NCBI GenBank assembly: GCA_039105265.1
Contig: JAPFFF010000008.1
Location: forward strand, 1,116,001 to 1,180,000
DNA length: 64,000 nt
Direction of reading: 5' to 3'
Origin: Tritrichomonas musculus
Lineage: Eukaryota; Parabasalia; Tritrichomonadida; Tritrichomonadidae
The notes beneath the pieces are model-generated. The model had not been told where the DNA came from. It saw nothing but the letters and a program-made list of their open reading frames with translations, and did not search any database. The number at the start of each line of letters is the position of its first letter. Within the stretch, counting starts at the first letter, position 1. This document shows, one piece after another, positions 10,401-20,800 of the stretch. The position numbers and the translations under genes were made by a program.

Positions 10401-10948
10401 ATGTAACTTTTGTTTGCAAAATTTATGTTTTTTTCTTCATGCTCAATGAATTTTTCATTTAAATATTCACCATTTCTATTTCGTGAATTTCGGTAGCCTT
10501 TCTTGATTAAAAATCCACTTAAACAATTGACAACTATGCTCCAAAAATACTGCACTTTTTTATTTGAAATCATAAATTTGGCCGAAAAGTGTCTTATTTC
10601 AATTAAAAAGTTTTCATCGGCTTCAGATTGTAGGTTATATTTATCGTTATCCTCAAATCTAGTGAAAATTGAGTGTAAAATTAAATTTTCTGTTTTGTCT
10701 TCCTGAGGTAAAATAATTAATTTATAATCAAAACATAAAATATAATATTTGATGCTGTTCTCTATACACTCATCAATAATGATAATTTTGGAATTGTTTT
10801 CATACTGTTTGACTTTTTTTTCTATTTGAAGAATATCTTGATAAAAAATAAAATCGAATTTATATAGAATTTCCTTTAAATATTCATTCGAAATATAGAT
10901 ATTTCCCTTTTTAAATAAATTTTCAAAGTCATGAATGTATTGTTGCAT
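7475..10948 (-). CDS. Protein kinase fused to a long Sel1-repeat array
   Basis: 1157 aa from the ATG at 10948; the frame extends 14 codons further upstream without another ATG. Residues 1-180 are an N-terminal region shared with the paralogue at 17895-22046. The kinase domain spans ~182-410: glycine loop GHGSGGTV, Lys211 in FALKI, catalytic loop YRDLRLSN (Asp300, Asn305), DFD in place of DFG (Asp318), and APE present as APEE. From ~424 to ~1040 follow Sel1 repeats of 36 residues with consensus A-x-(F/Y)-NLG-x-IY-x-G-(E/K)YV-x-RDI-x-KAIHY(F/Y)SLAA. Sel1 arrays are helical scaffolds for protein partners; substrates are unknown. An initiator-like TCATTG (+1 at 10957) lies 9 nt before the ATG, which supports this start. 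Catalytic residues are largely intact, so activity is plausible. The class probably resembles TKL-type trichomonad kinases. Confidence 0.9.
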   Translation of the reverse strand: MQQYIHDFENLFKKGNIYISNEYLKEILYKFDFIFYQDILQIEKKVKQYENNSKIIIIDECIENSIKYYILCFDYKLIILPQEDKTENLILHSIFTRFEDNDKYNLQSEADENFLIEIRHFSAKFMISNKKVQYFWSIVVNCLSGFLIKKGYRNSRNRNGEYLNEKFIEHEEKNINFANKSYIELRNLGHGSGGTVNLIYYIPKEQIFALKIPYNESYLIERERRNYLNIRYPFIVQYIGYIKFSNRPKYLLLEYVEGETLDKYDENRLSSLNNQEKYIIILELLLTINYLHSHNYIYRDLRLSNIMINQNKDAILIDFDRVRKINDETENEEQTKNFYGPEVAPEEYKTYKSDAYSLGYIIYFILYGKSPIISNKMKIREDFIFKSCLKDNPTERPNIIEMIKIFYAFFFYKIQIKSEKVQYFISLTANQNFPEVLFNLGVIYSSGEYAARDINQAIHYFSLAANQNIPQAQFNLGVIYLSGEHVTRDINKAIHYFSLAANQNFSEAQYNLGVIYLNGKYVTRDINKAIHFFSLVANQSIPKAQYNLGVIYGEGLHATQDINKAIHYYSLAANQNYPQAQFNLGVIYSAGRFVARDINKAIYYFSLAANQNFSEAQFNLGVIYSNGEYVTRDINKAIHYFSLAANQNFSEAQFNLGVIYSNGEYVTRDINKAIHYFSLAANQNFSEAQFNLGDIYSNGEYVTRDINKAIHYYSLAANQNHSEAQYNLGVIYDEGLYVTRDINKAIHYYSHAANQNFSRAQFNLGVIYDGERYVTRDISKAIHYYSLASNQNHSKAQINLGLIYYEGRYVTPDINKAIHYFSLAAKQNYPEAQFNLGSIYLNGKYVVRDINKAIHYYSLAADQNTPQAEFNLGVIYLNGKYVVRDINKAIHYFSLASNQNYPEAQFNLGIIYYIGEYIKQDIKKGRYYIMLASKNGNRRANFAHGFLLQEGICAQKDIAKAIHYYKEASSFNNQFSKNNLGIIYKHGYNEIEGKTGNAIEYFEEAIRQKNDYLSMYNLAHIYMYDATIKQDLNKSIDLLIRSMSIFQHSYILLSLALLKQFNFNIETIKIELSKRTDITRSSMEKILKVVALSELNFDVLYELYRSKDYIYNIKLEPIEYSELEKINEKIVQPKYPNAKDISSEFFKGFGEDLYASI
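7960..9680 (-). repeat. 108-bp coding tandem repeats (Sel1 units)
   Basis: The Sel1-coding part of the kinase gene has a strict 108-bp period. Units between about 8860 and 9130 are almost identical in nucleotide sequence, including silent positions (TAACATATTCCCCATTTGAA recurs), indicating very recent duplication or homogenisation. Outer units are more diverged. Confidence 0.85.
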
Positions 10949-10953
10949 TTGAA

Positions 10954-10959
10954 CAATGA
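10954..10959 (-). promoter_or_regulatory. Initiator element of the first Sel1 kinase
   Basis: On the minus strand this reads TCATTG, with +1 A at 10957, 9 nt before the ATG at 10948. It fits the parabasalid initiator consensus and helps choose this ATG. Confidence 0.5.
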
Positions 10960-11168
10960 GAGGGAAAAAAAATAAAAATTTTGCAATCAAAATTTTTGAA
11001 TGGAATTGAAAGTATTCAATTTTATTTCAAACAATTTTTTGAAAATTGATGATAATTCAAACTTCAGCTTTAACCATTTTGGAACGTAGGAAACTTTGGA
11101 ATTTGGGTATTAAGCTTCAAAATTGTTAAGAAAACATATTTAGAAATATACATATCTATGAATGATAA

Positions 11169-12270
11169 AACATTTTAAATGATGAAGCTGTTGATGAAAA
11201 TTTTCGCGATTTAAAAACAATATTTTTAAATCAAGAGATTAGCAAAAGTGTTACCGACTTGAGAGACTTCCTTTCATTAATAGTAATAATTTCAGAGCAT
11301 CATCACCGATCCTCATCATTCTCCAACAAAATTGAAAAAGTATTAAATTATTTGCGAGATGATATAATTAACAAATTGTCAAAGGAGCAAATTTTTGATA
11401 TTTTTTCTAAATGTAAGTTATTGCTTTCAATTCTATTCAAAAATAATATATTAGCATTTGACGGATTAATTTATAACTTAATACTTGAAACAAAAGATAA
11501 TCAAACTTATCAATTTTTTTATAAAGAAATTAAAAATTTCCTAGATGAAGTGACATTTAAAGCTTTTTTTAGTAGATATGAAGATTTGAATCCTGAAGCA
11601 TTTAAAAATTTTGATGAAAAAAGAGAAATTGGTGAAAATGATTCTTATTTGTGTCAACTTATCCGAAATGATTTAATTGATGATTTCGTTCAATATACAC
11701 AACAACAAAATATATTATTAAATGATAAAATTCAAAACTCTTTTTACGAGACAAATTCTTTTTTAATTGACAAAACGCCAACGTTAATTGAATATGCAGC
11801 ATTTTTTGGCTCATTGGCAATTTTTCAATATCTAAAATTGAATAATGTTGAAATAAGTCCAGCTTTGCCTCTTTATGCAATTCATGGCAAGAATGCAGAA
11901 TTGATTCATGAAATTGAAAGAATATCATTTGATGTAAATGAAAGTAAAACGTATCTTGAAGAAGCAATTAAATGTCATCATAACAATATTGCCAATTACA
12001 TCATCAATAATTATATAAATGACCAGAAAAGTGAGAATGATGAAATTGAAAGCAACTTCTTCGACAATTTTATTACTTTTGCCTTTCATTATAAAAATTA
12101 TGAGTTTTATCCAACTGACTATGAAAACAAGAATATTTACTTTTACTTGTGTAGATACAATTATTTGGAGCTTGTAAAATTACTTCTAGATGAAGGGAAA
12201 TTAAATTTATATGATAAAATAATTTCTTTTGAATTTCATCAAATAACATTTCATAATAAACTTTTTTTAA
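11169..12270 (+). pseudogene. DUF3447/ankyrin domain half of a broken ankyrin-LRR_5 gene (copy A)
   Basis: Reading is open from 11169, just after TGA TAA, with no ATG in the expected position, so the 5' end is lost. The frame runs in register with the intact N-terminal part at complement 24390-25523: FSNKIEKVLNYLRDDI aligns with FFDKIERILMFLKEDI, and LIEYAAFFGSLAIFQYLKLN with LIEYSAFFGSVQIFKYLYLN. It shows the trichomonad DUF3447 signature (yA-FFGS-IF-YL, then YAIHGKNAELIHEIE). After about 12270 the frame runs into foreign DNA with a strong hairpin and stops at 12354-12356. The rest of the gene resumes at about 13419. Such proteins are large trichomonad-expanded ankyrin families of unknown role; this copy is almost certainly non-functional. 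Confidence 0.75.
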
Positions 12271-13360
12271 ACAAGGGACGCCACTTTTTGAGCTTCGCTC
12301 AAAAAGTGTCTTTATCACTGTATACTAATTTTTTTCTGTATAATATCAAAATTTAAACCATTATTTTTACTTTATTCTCATTTTTTTCATCTGTTACATC
12401 CAAATTCAATTAATCTCATCATTCTCATCTAATCTTATTAAATTTCGTCATTTACATTCAATATCATCTAATCTTATTTATCTGTTTCAATCTTATCTCT
12501 CATAAAATAGCTAATTAAAAAATATAGAATAATTTAGAATAATTATTATAAATTAATGGGTAATTTTATTTTAATAGATAAGATTATGAATAAAAAAAAA
12601 ATTTAACCTTTTAATAGCCACTACTTCGCTTCGCTCGTAGTGGCTCAAGAAATACATGTTCGCTACGCTCAGCTCGGTTTGCTTGGATTTTGGCGCCGTC
12701 GAAATTAGATAAAGTAATTGTCATACACCAGGCTCCCTTTGGAGACTGGGAAGAGATGGTAATGAATATTTATTATGAGAGGAAGTTTTAAGGTCGTAAT
12801 AAATGTTAAAAACCTACATGCATGTCAATGTTATAAAAAATAATTATTAGGAGAGGAAGTCTGAAATATGCTGAAGGTCTATACATATTCATATTGTAAT
12901 ATAAAATCAAATTTTTGATGAAAGAGTAGATAATTGTAAGTAATTAAAAAAATAAAAATCGTAATTTAGGAAATCTTAGAATCTTGAGTAAATTTTTTTA
13001 GTTAAATATCATTCGTGCGAGATTTTGGTTTATATTGCGATAAGGACTTACGCGTTCGAGCAGGTTCCACTAATCAAAATGAAAACAGCAAAAAAAAGGT
13101 GATGTGTTATTTATTCTCTTTTTTGATCGTAAATTTTGATTGCTTCTTATCAATTATTTTGAAACCTCATATAAAAAGTTCTAACAAAATTTTAATAAAA
13201 ATAGATTTATCCTGTTATTAAAATCTGATTTTTATAAATAAACAAACTTTTTAATCTTTTGGAAATATATATAAATAAATTGTTTAATGTGTGATAAGCC
13301 AAAATGGCTCTAATATCGTTTTTTAAAATTTTTTGAGGGAAATCTTTAATATATATGGAT
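12271..13360. mobile_element. About 1.1-kb insertion splitting the ankyrin-LRR_5 gene
   Basis: The gene sequence ATAACATTTCATAATAAACT occurs just before (12243-12271) and just after this stretch, where it is itself tandemly repeated, so the block looks inserted between a ~29-bp duplicated site. It has two strong stem-loops: CACTTTTTGAG-CTTCG-CTCAAAAAGTG at about 12282-12308 and AGCCACTAC-loop-GTAGTGGCT at about 12619-12648. It has no credible gene; a 68-codon frame starting with GTG at 13015 looks spurious. Type of element unknown. Confidence 0.5.
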
Positions 13361-13430
13361 AACATTTCATAATAAACTTTTTTTTAAATAACATTTCATA
13401 ATAAACTTTTTTTTAAATAACATTTCATTA
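13361..13430. repeat. 29-bp tandem repeat, about 2.4 units
   Basis: AACATTTCATAATAAACT followed by a T8 and AAAT recurs at 13361, 13390 and, diverged, at 13419. The same sequence occurs once at about 12245 in the interrupted gene. The units encode ITFHNK-type peptide, i.e. they are multiplied fragments of the host gene. Confidence 0.7.
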
Positions 13431-13437
13431 AAATTTT

Positions 13438-14079
13438 TTGTATAATAGGACATTGATTCAATTGGCAGCAGATGAAAATAGCATGGAAACTGTTTATTTT
13501 TTATTATCTAAAATGAATAATGTTATCGGAAAGGAATGTTTTAAAAAATGCAATGATTTGCTAAGTATTGATATTCCAGACAATTTTGTTTCTATCCACG
13601 ATGAAGCATTTAGTCAATGTGTATCTTTGAAAAAAGTGTCAATTCCACCTTCTATCAAATCCATACATGATTTTGCTTTCAGTTCTTGCAAATCTCTTAC
13701 CGAAATAACAATTCCTGCCTCAGTGACAATAATTGCACCATCGTCATTCAGCATTTGCATTGCCTTAAGGAAAGTGAATTTTGTGGATGCATCACAAATA
13801 ACAGAAATTGGTGATTTCGCATTTAGAGAATGTGTATCACTATCAGAAATGATCATTTCGAAATCTGTCATCAAAATTGGCGATTATGCATTCTACAAAT
13901 GTTCAACATTAAGAAATGTTAGCTTTGAAGAACCGTCGTCATTAAAAGAAATCGGTAAATTTGCATTTTATTGATGTTCCGCTCTGACAGATTTCAAAGT
14001 TCCAGCAAGTGTTGAAACAATTGGTGAAAGTGCATTGCCGCCTGTAGAAAAGAAAGGTGGATTTTGTAATATTTTTTAA
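13438..14079 (+). pseudogene. BspA-like LRR_5 half of the broken ankyrin-LRR_5 gene (copy A)
   Basis: The frame opens without an ATG and begins inside an ankyrin repeat (TLIQLAADENSMETVYFLL). It then goes into BspA-type leucine-rich repeats of 23 residues with pattern C-x-SL-x-x-I-x-IP-x-S-V-x-x-I-x-x-x-AF. An in-frame TGA at 13972-13974, where Gly is usual in AFYGCS, breaks the last repeat. Reading continues in the same frame (CSALTDFKVPASVETIGESA) to a TAA at 14077. The family gives trichomonads surface or secreted LRR proteins, although ankyrin-fused forms lacking a signal peptide are more likely cytoplasmic. Clearly decayed. Confidence 0.75.
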
Positions 14080-14411
14080 AAAAATGAATGATATTGAATC
14101 AATTAATCAAAATATCAGCCTTCATTTAAAATTTTATTTTGCTTAATAAAGGCAATATTTACTTATATTTTTTATTTGTTTTTGTTTATTTATCTTGATC
14201 TTCTTTGAGTTTACCGTAGATTTCAATAAAAGCAATCTGAAGTTACTAATAGTTTGAATTAGGATACACATTCCAGCTGCATCCTGTTTGATAAAGTCGA
14301 ATAAAGCGATAGAATTGGCTTCGTTTATTTAAGGCTTTGAATTTTTTATTTTTTTTTTTTTTTTCTGAGGAATTTGATCGTTGGTTAATTTAAAATTTAA
14401 CATTTTTAAAT
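14080..14411. other. Intergenic region
   Basis: AT-rich spacer between the decayed LRR gene and the POZ/F5-8 gene, with a T19 tract at 14346-14364. No gene or convincing signal seen. Confidence 0.5.
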
Positions 14412-15797
14412 ATGAGTAAGAAATCATTCTTGGTTTCAGCTGCTGGGCTAAAAAATGTTGTATTTGCAAACAGTTTCATTGTAGATAACTTTCGATTTAC
14501 TTTAGGTGAAAAAGAAATACTGTTAAACAATTTTTTAGCTGATTTTATATCCCCACGAGTTTCAGAAATTCATAAAATAGATCCGACTATTGACACCCTT
14601 TGTTTAAATAATTTTATTTCCGATTTTGCAAAAATAGATGATCTTTTTGATCCTGATCTTATTACCAATATCAAATTAATTGCGAGCGGACAAAGGATAG
14701 AAATTAATGAAGAAATGGGTCACAAAATTCGCCTATTTTCAATCTTACTTGGAAATGAAGAAATATTTAATTCAATGAATGATATTTATCCAATTAATAC
14801 TAGCCGAGAAAGTCTTGATTCATGCTTGAAATACTTACGATGTTTTGTTTTAACCAATAAAACAGGAAATATTACTTCATCATTTAATAACCAATCAATT
14901 CTTGATTTTGTGTCAAGTCATTTTTATTTAATTGATGAATCAAAACTTCTAAATCTTCACAAATCTGTCATTTATTCGATTGTCACGAATAGACATTTAA
15001 AAATTTGCAGTGAAGATTCACTCTTCGATTTTATTAACAAACTTTTTTCAATTGAAAACGATCAGAATTTGAATATAATTGAATTTTATGAAGCATTAGA
15101 TATTTCAGCATTAAGTGAAGCCAAATTCAAAGAATTTATTGATGTTTTAAATCCAAACGAAATCACACAAAATTTGTGGGGAAAACTCAAAAAGTGTTTC
15201 AGTTCACAATCTGCCAAAAAAACTGAAAGATACAGTAAAAAGCAGGATATTATTGATTATGATAACAATTCAAGTAATCAATTCAAAGGCATTATTTTTC
15301 ATCTCGGAAATGGGAACCCAAAAAGTGTCATCGAAAATGGAGCAGTTGATATCACTTCATCTCCCATTTTAAGTAACAATTCAGGCCATGTGGCAAGCCA
15401 CGTTGTCGATTTTGATAATGATTCGAAAAGCTTCCTCTCGGATAATAAAAAGAATTCGTGGCTAACTTACGACTTTAAGAATAGAAAAGTGAGACCATCA
15501 TCGTATTCAATTAAATCACATCACTGGGGAGGAAAAGGATATTATCATCCAAAAAGTTGGTGCATTGAAGGATCAAACGACAATGAACACTGGAAAACGC
15601 TGGATTCATGCACAGATGAAAAATGTTTGGATGGTAAAAATTTGTCAAAAAATTTCCCGGTTAAGAATAATTTGGATGTGAATGAATATTACAGGTACTT
15701 GAGAATTCGCCAAACCGATGTCAACACTTCAAATGACCACTTATTAGGTTTCTCTTCATTGGAATATTTTGGCTCAATTCTTGAGCCAAATCAATAA
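14412..15797 (+). CDS. POZ-like protein with C-terminal F5/8 type C (discoidin-like) domain
   Basis: 461 aa, starting at the only well-placed ATG. Residues ~25-100 resemble the BTB/POZ-like module of trichomonad proteins (FRFTLGEKEILLNNFLADFISPRVSEIH). They are followed by a helical BACK-like region (~100-265) with SLLGNEEIF-type patterns. Residues ~290-455 form a discoidin/F5-8-C beta-sandwich with the expected signatures: WLTYDFKNRKVRPSSYSIKS, PKSWCIEGSNDNEHWKTLD and YRYLRIRQT. No signal peptide or membrane helix is seen, so it is probably intracellular. Discoidin domains usually bind carbohydrate or lipid; the ligand here is unknown. Closely related in design to the gene at 25899-27740. 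Confidence 0.85.
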   Translation: MSKKSFLVSAAGLKNVVFANSFIVDNFRFTLGEKEILLNNFLADFISPRVSEIHKIDPTIDTLCLNNFISDFAKIDDLFDPDLITNIKLIASGQRIEINEEMGHKIRLFSILLGNEEIFNSMNDIYPINTSRESLDSCLKYLRCFVLTNKTGNITSSFNNQSILDFVSSHFYLIDESKLLNLHKSVIYSIVTNRHLKICSEDSLFDFINKLFSIENDQNLNIIEFYEALDISALSEAKFKEFIDVLNPNEITQNLWGKLKKCFSSQSAKKTERYSKKQDIIDYDNNSSNQFKGIIFHLGNGNPKSVIENGAVDITSSPILSNNSGHVASHVVDFDNDSKSFLSDNKKNSWLTYDFKNRKVRPSSYSIKSHHWGGKGYYHPKSWCIEGSNDNEHWKTLDSCTDEKCLDGKNLSKNFPVKNNLDVNEYYRYLRIRQTDVNTSNDHLLGFSSLEYFGSILEPNQ

Positions 15798-16079
15798 AAA
15801 TAAGCAATTCAAATACACACTTTTTAATATTGTTTTCTACAATATAAAACGATTATGTACATGCAAATGCAAACGAATTATAATCTGAGGCAGAGCTTGT
15901 TATGCTGCATAATGGGCCTAAATCATGCACATGTCTAACAAAGCTTCTTAAAATAAATAAAACCATCATAGGATACAGTTAATTGTTTAAAGTTTTTTAA
16001 ATCGTTTAAAGATATATATATTATGAAAAACAATATCAATCAAAAAGTCAAGAAGGCTGTCTTCATCTGAAATAAGCAA

Positions 16080-16681
16080 GTTTTCTGATTCGATAATATC
16101 TTTCAAAAATTCTGAAGACAATTTTTTTTTAACTTTCTTTTGGAATTTCATAAAAATGATTGGCAATGAAAAATATTATTTTTTCAATGTCTAGAATCGG
16201 AGGATCAATTGACTCTGAATTGCTAATTATAAGATTTTCAATTGCTATAAGGCGATCAATTGCGTTATCTATTGAAAGTAGAGTTAAATATTCTGATTGA
16301 CATTGTAAGATTTTGTTTATGTTGCCTAGTTTGTAAAAATATGCCGAATAATATTTTTGTTGTGTATCTTCAATATCAATTTCATCGGCTGTAGGAAGTT
16401 TCAAAAAATCGTTAAAAAAAATCTCTCTCTTCTTTTTCTTTTTGTTTCAGCTCTTGGTTATCAATATAAAATTCTGTTATGCTTGAATCAATAAAATGCA
16501 ACTTTCGAACTTTGGGTGAAAAAATATCTGCAACAATTCTTGCTGTTTGGTACCTTTTTCCATCAACGATAAAGTGAAATCTTTATTATAATTTTGAAAA
16601 GGAAGGCTTCCTTTTCAAACTATTAAAATTGAGTGTGAATTTCATCTGTACGGATGTATCTAATAAAATAATTGTCCGTTT

Positions 16682-16727
<46 letters not shown>

Positions 16728-17430
16728 CAGTATGAAAAAGGTTATCTTTTATCCTTTTTATATCTTTTTCTAATTCTTTTTTATTTTTTTCTGCACTCTT
16801 TTCTTTTCCTTCAAGTCTTTCTATATCTGATTCAGTCACATCAGATTTATATCTTTAAATTAAAACGCTCTGAATTAATTTCTTGAATGTAATCATTTAT
16901 TTCTTTTCTTTGTTTTTCGGCTTTTTCAGCTTCATCTTGCGCTATTTCAAATTTAAATCGGGCACTGTCAAAATTACTTTGAGCTTTACTTTCTGCTTCT
17001 TTATATCTTTTTATTAAATCATTATATTTTTTGATGCCATTATCATCACGATTGCATTTTTCTATATCAATGCCATTACAAAATAAAGCATCACAGAAAT
17101 CATTTCTTTTATTGTTGGCTGCATATGTAAGGCCAGAATTATTATATTTATCAGAATGGTTTAAATTCGATAAAGATATTATCAGATAAATATCAACAAT
17201 CCAAGAAATATGGTTTGCCAAGCATGCATTAAATGAAAGGAGTACGACCTTCATTATCCAATGATTCACAATCGTAATTCTTGTTTATAAAAAGTTCAAC
17301 AAATTGTCCATTTTTTTAAATAATTGCAACAAAAAGTGGAATTCGTCCAAAATCGTCACGTATGAATGAAAGATCTATCTTTCCTTTTTGTGTCCAATAG
17401 TGTATTATCTTTTTTGGTAAAAAAAAAAAA
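16080..17430 (-). pseudogene. Decayed ankyrin/coiled-coil gene
   Basis: Minus-strand translation gives ankyrin fragments in shifting frames: IRDDFGRIPLFVAI near 17370-17320, CESLDNEGRTPFI near 17265-17230, and NNSGLTYAANNKRNDF near 17140-17090. A long charged coiled coil follows (KRYKEAESKAQSNFDSARFK and onward), then more Lys/Glu coil up to a 44-bp homopolymer at 16684-16727. Beyond it, 16129-16404 keeps a 91-codon open stretch with no ATG. Multiple stops and frameshifts separate the parts. Confidence 0.65.
16684..16727. repeat. T44 homopolymer
   Basis: An uninterrupted run of 44 T (A44 on the minus strand), followed by CAG. It lies within the decayed coiled-coil gene where the minus-strand reading has Lys codons, so it may be an expanded AAA/Lys run or the tail of an insertion. 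Confidence 0.9.
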
Positions 17431-17894
17431 AAAAAATCAATTCAGTAAAGTTAAATTTTTATTCAATTTTCAGCTATCATATATGCTAAAAAAGTATATC
17501 TTCATGTAGAGAAAAACATTCTTTATCGTCTGAGTTGTAGAATATAAGGTTAAAGATTTTTGAGCGTCTATGTAATAGTTCGTAAATGCATATCATCATC
17601 CATTATTTCTATAAATCTTCACGATAAAAGCAATTCCAACCAAGATAAAGCTTGAAGAGCGAATAAAATACCATCTATTTAGACCAAAATTGAGCTTGGT
17701 GCTGAATAGATGCCACGAACTGACTTAAACAATAGATGTAAAATCTTCATTTGTCCAATAATTGTCTGAAATTTGATGGTTTGTATAACCAAAAAATGTA
17801 AAAAAAAAAAATAATTTAACCAAAAAGGTGAATTTGAATAACATTCATTTATTCGCAAATTTTCATTGAAAAATATGACAAATTTTTATTTTGA
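17431..17894. other. Upstream region of the second Sel1 kinase
   Basis: AT-rich, with no gene visible. TCATTG (+1 at 17865), 30 nt before the ATG, is an initiator candidate. Confidence 0.4.
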
Positions 17895-20800
17895 ATGATA
17901 AATACATTTATTAATTTTCGCATTTTTTTAGAAGAAAAGAAATATAGAATTAGAAATCCAAAATTGAACCAATTTCTTCATGAATATGAATTCATCTACA
18001 ACGACGAAAAAATCAGTTTTCCTTCGCATCTAAGAATATTTGAAAAAATGGATCAATCTAAAGTAGTTGTTATTGACCAGTTAGAAGAATTTTTTATTGT
18101 GTGTTTCAAGAAAATTTTAATACTTATTAATAAGGATAATATACATTTCTTAAATCCACTTTTTATTAGGAATTCAAGTATAATATTCCGTTTTTTAAGT
18201 CATCCTGATCCGATTTATATTGAAAAAACTGAAATTAAAAATGATCAAATTGATACTTCAAATGATACTGATTTTAAAAATGAAATATACCAATTCAACA
18301 AAATATTTACTTTTGATCATATTATTGATCAATCTTTTCAGAAAATTTGGAGAGTTGTTCAATCTTGTATTTCAGGATATTTAATTATGCAAAGTTATGA
18401 AGTATCTGTTAAAAATAGACTCAAAAATCTTGAAAATAAGCAAGATTCTACTTCTATTCAACCAATAAGCCAAAATGAATATGTTGAAATTAGAAATATT
18501 GGAAGTTCATCTTTGTCTTCAGTTTCGTTGATTTATCATATTGAAAAAGAAGAATTATTTGCACTTAAAAAGTTTTTCAAAAGCACAGAAAATGAAAAAT
18601 TGTTTAAACGAGAATGTTACAATTATTCTTATCTCAATTTTCCATTCATTCCGAAATTTATTGGAGAAACTAATGAAAAGGATGGAATAATCATCGAGTT
18701 TATAAATGGAAAAATATTATCGAGGGCTAAAAATCTTGAATTTGGAGATAAATTATCAATAATTTGTGAATTATTAGTAACTGTAATGTATCTTCATAAA
18801 AACAAATTTATTTATCGAGATTTAAAGCCAAATAATATCATGATTGATCATAATAATGACATCGTTTTAATTGATTTTGACCGAATGATTCATTTACCAA
18901 ATATTTCTGAAGATGAACCAACAACAAAAGATTTTACTGAATATTCTGATCCTTTGATTACAACAGATGAACTATCATATAAAAATGATATTTATTCACT
19001 TGGAAAAATAATAAGTTACTTGATTAAAAATGATTTGGAGACAGAATTAATGAACAAAGAAGAAAATTTTAAATTAAAAATCAATGAAATAATTAGAAAA
19101 TGTACAAGCTTAAAAGAACAGCGTCCAACTATAAATGATTTGTTTTATGAATTCTTTAATAGTATTGATATGTTTTCAATAATAAACAAAGACAAATTAA
19201 TAGATTACCTCTTGTTGGCTGCAAATCTAAATGATGTAAAATCCCAATGTAAACTTGGTTGTATTTATGATTCTGGACAGTATATTGCACGCAATATTGA
19301 TAAAGCAATTCATTTCTTTACTTTGTCAGCAAATAAAAATAATGCTATATCACAGCATAATCTCGGTGTAATATATTTGAAAGGGGAAGATATTCCAAAA
19401 AATATACAAAAGGCAATTCATTATTTTTCATTAGCATCTGATCAGAATTTTGCCAGTTCACAATTACAATTAGCAGCGATTTATTTGGAAAACGATGATG
19501 TTCAGCATGACATTAATAAAGGAATTCATTATCTTTCACTAGCAGCAGATTATGGTAAGAAAGAAGCCCAATTTATTCTTGGCAATTGTTATTATAAAAA
19601 CAAGTATGTTCAATTTGATATAAATAAAGCAATTCATTATTTTTCGCTAGCTTCTGATCAAAATCATATGATTGCACAATTCGATTTGGGGATGATTTAT
19701 TGTGATGGTAAATATGTTCCTGTTAATATTGAAAAAGCAATTCATTATTTTACACTTGCTTCAAATCAAAATGATGGAATATCACAAACAAATTTGGGTT
19801 CCATATATTATTTTGGAGAATATGTTCCACGTGATATTAACAAAGCAATTCATTATTATGAATTAGCAGTAAATAATAATGACAAAGACGCCATGTATAA
19901 TTTGGGGTTCATTTACTATGAAGGCAAGTATGTGGAACAAAATATAAATAAAGCTATTCATTATTATGAATTAGCAGCAGATAAAAATGATATTAGAGCG
20001 CAATTTGATTTAGGTCAAATTTTTTTTGAAAATAAATTAGTTCCACGTGATATCAATAAAGCAATTAAATATCTTACACTAGCTGCAAATCAAAATCACG
20101 CACAAAGCCAGTTTGCTTTGGCCTACATATTTTTTGAAGTACAATTTGTTGGTCATGATATTGCCAAAGCAATTCATTATTTAACTCTTGCAGCAAATCA
20201 AAATCATAAGCAAGCACAATATAATCTTGGTGTTTCTTATTTGGGAGGAATATATCTTCCTCGTGATATTAATAAGGCCATTTATTATTTTACAATGGCA
20301 GCAAATCAAAATTATTTAAATGCACAGTATTATTTGGGAGGATTATACTACGAAGGAAAGTGGATTCCTCGTGATATTAATAAAGCTATTTATTATCTTA
20401 CTCTTGCTGCAAATCAAAAGCATATAGAATCATTATTTTTTCTAGGGAAGATTTATTACCAAGCTGAATATGTTCCTCTTGATATTCAAAAATCCATTCA
20501 ATATTTTACAATTGCTGCAGATTTAAATGATCCAAAATCACAATTTGCTCTTGGAGTAATTTATTCAAACGAACAGTTGGTTCAAAAAGACATTAATAAA
20601 GCAATTAAATATTATACAATGGCAGCAGACCAAAATCATTTAAAAGCTCAATTTAACCTTAGTAATATTTATTTAAATGATAAAAATTGCGAACAAAATA
20701 TTAATAAAGTAATCCATTATCTTTCTCTTTCGGCAAAACAAAATTTTGATTTGGCACAATTGAATCTTGGATATATTTATTATGATGGACTTTATGTTCA

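Noticed and set aside
10949-10990. Extension of the first kinase to a hydrophobic N-terminus (IAKFLFFFPLIVQ) that would look like a signal peptide
   Set aside because: It would begin at TTG, and it lies across the initiator, so it is 5' untranslated or upstream sequence.
13015-13221. 68-codon frame starting at GTG, with a tRNA-like GTTCGAGCAGG
   Set aside because: No ATG, no recognisable protein, and the sequence around GTTCGAG cannot form a T arm or a cloverleaf.
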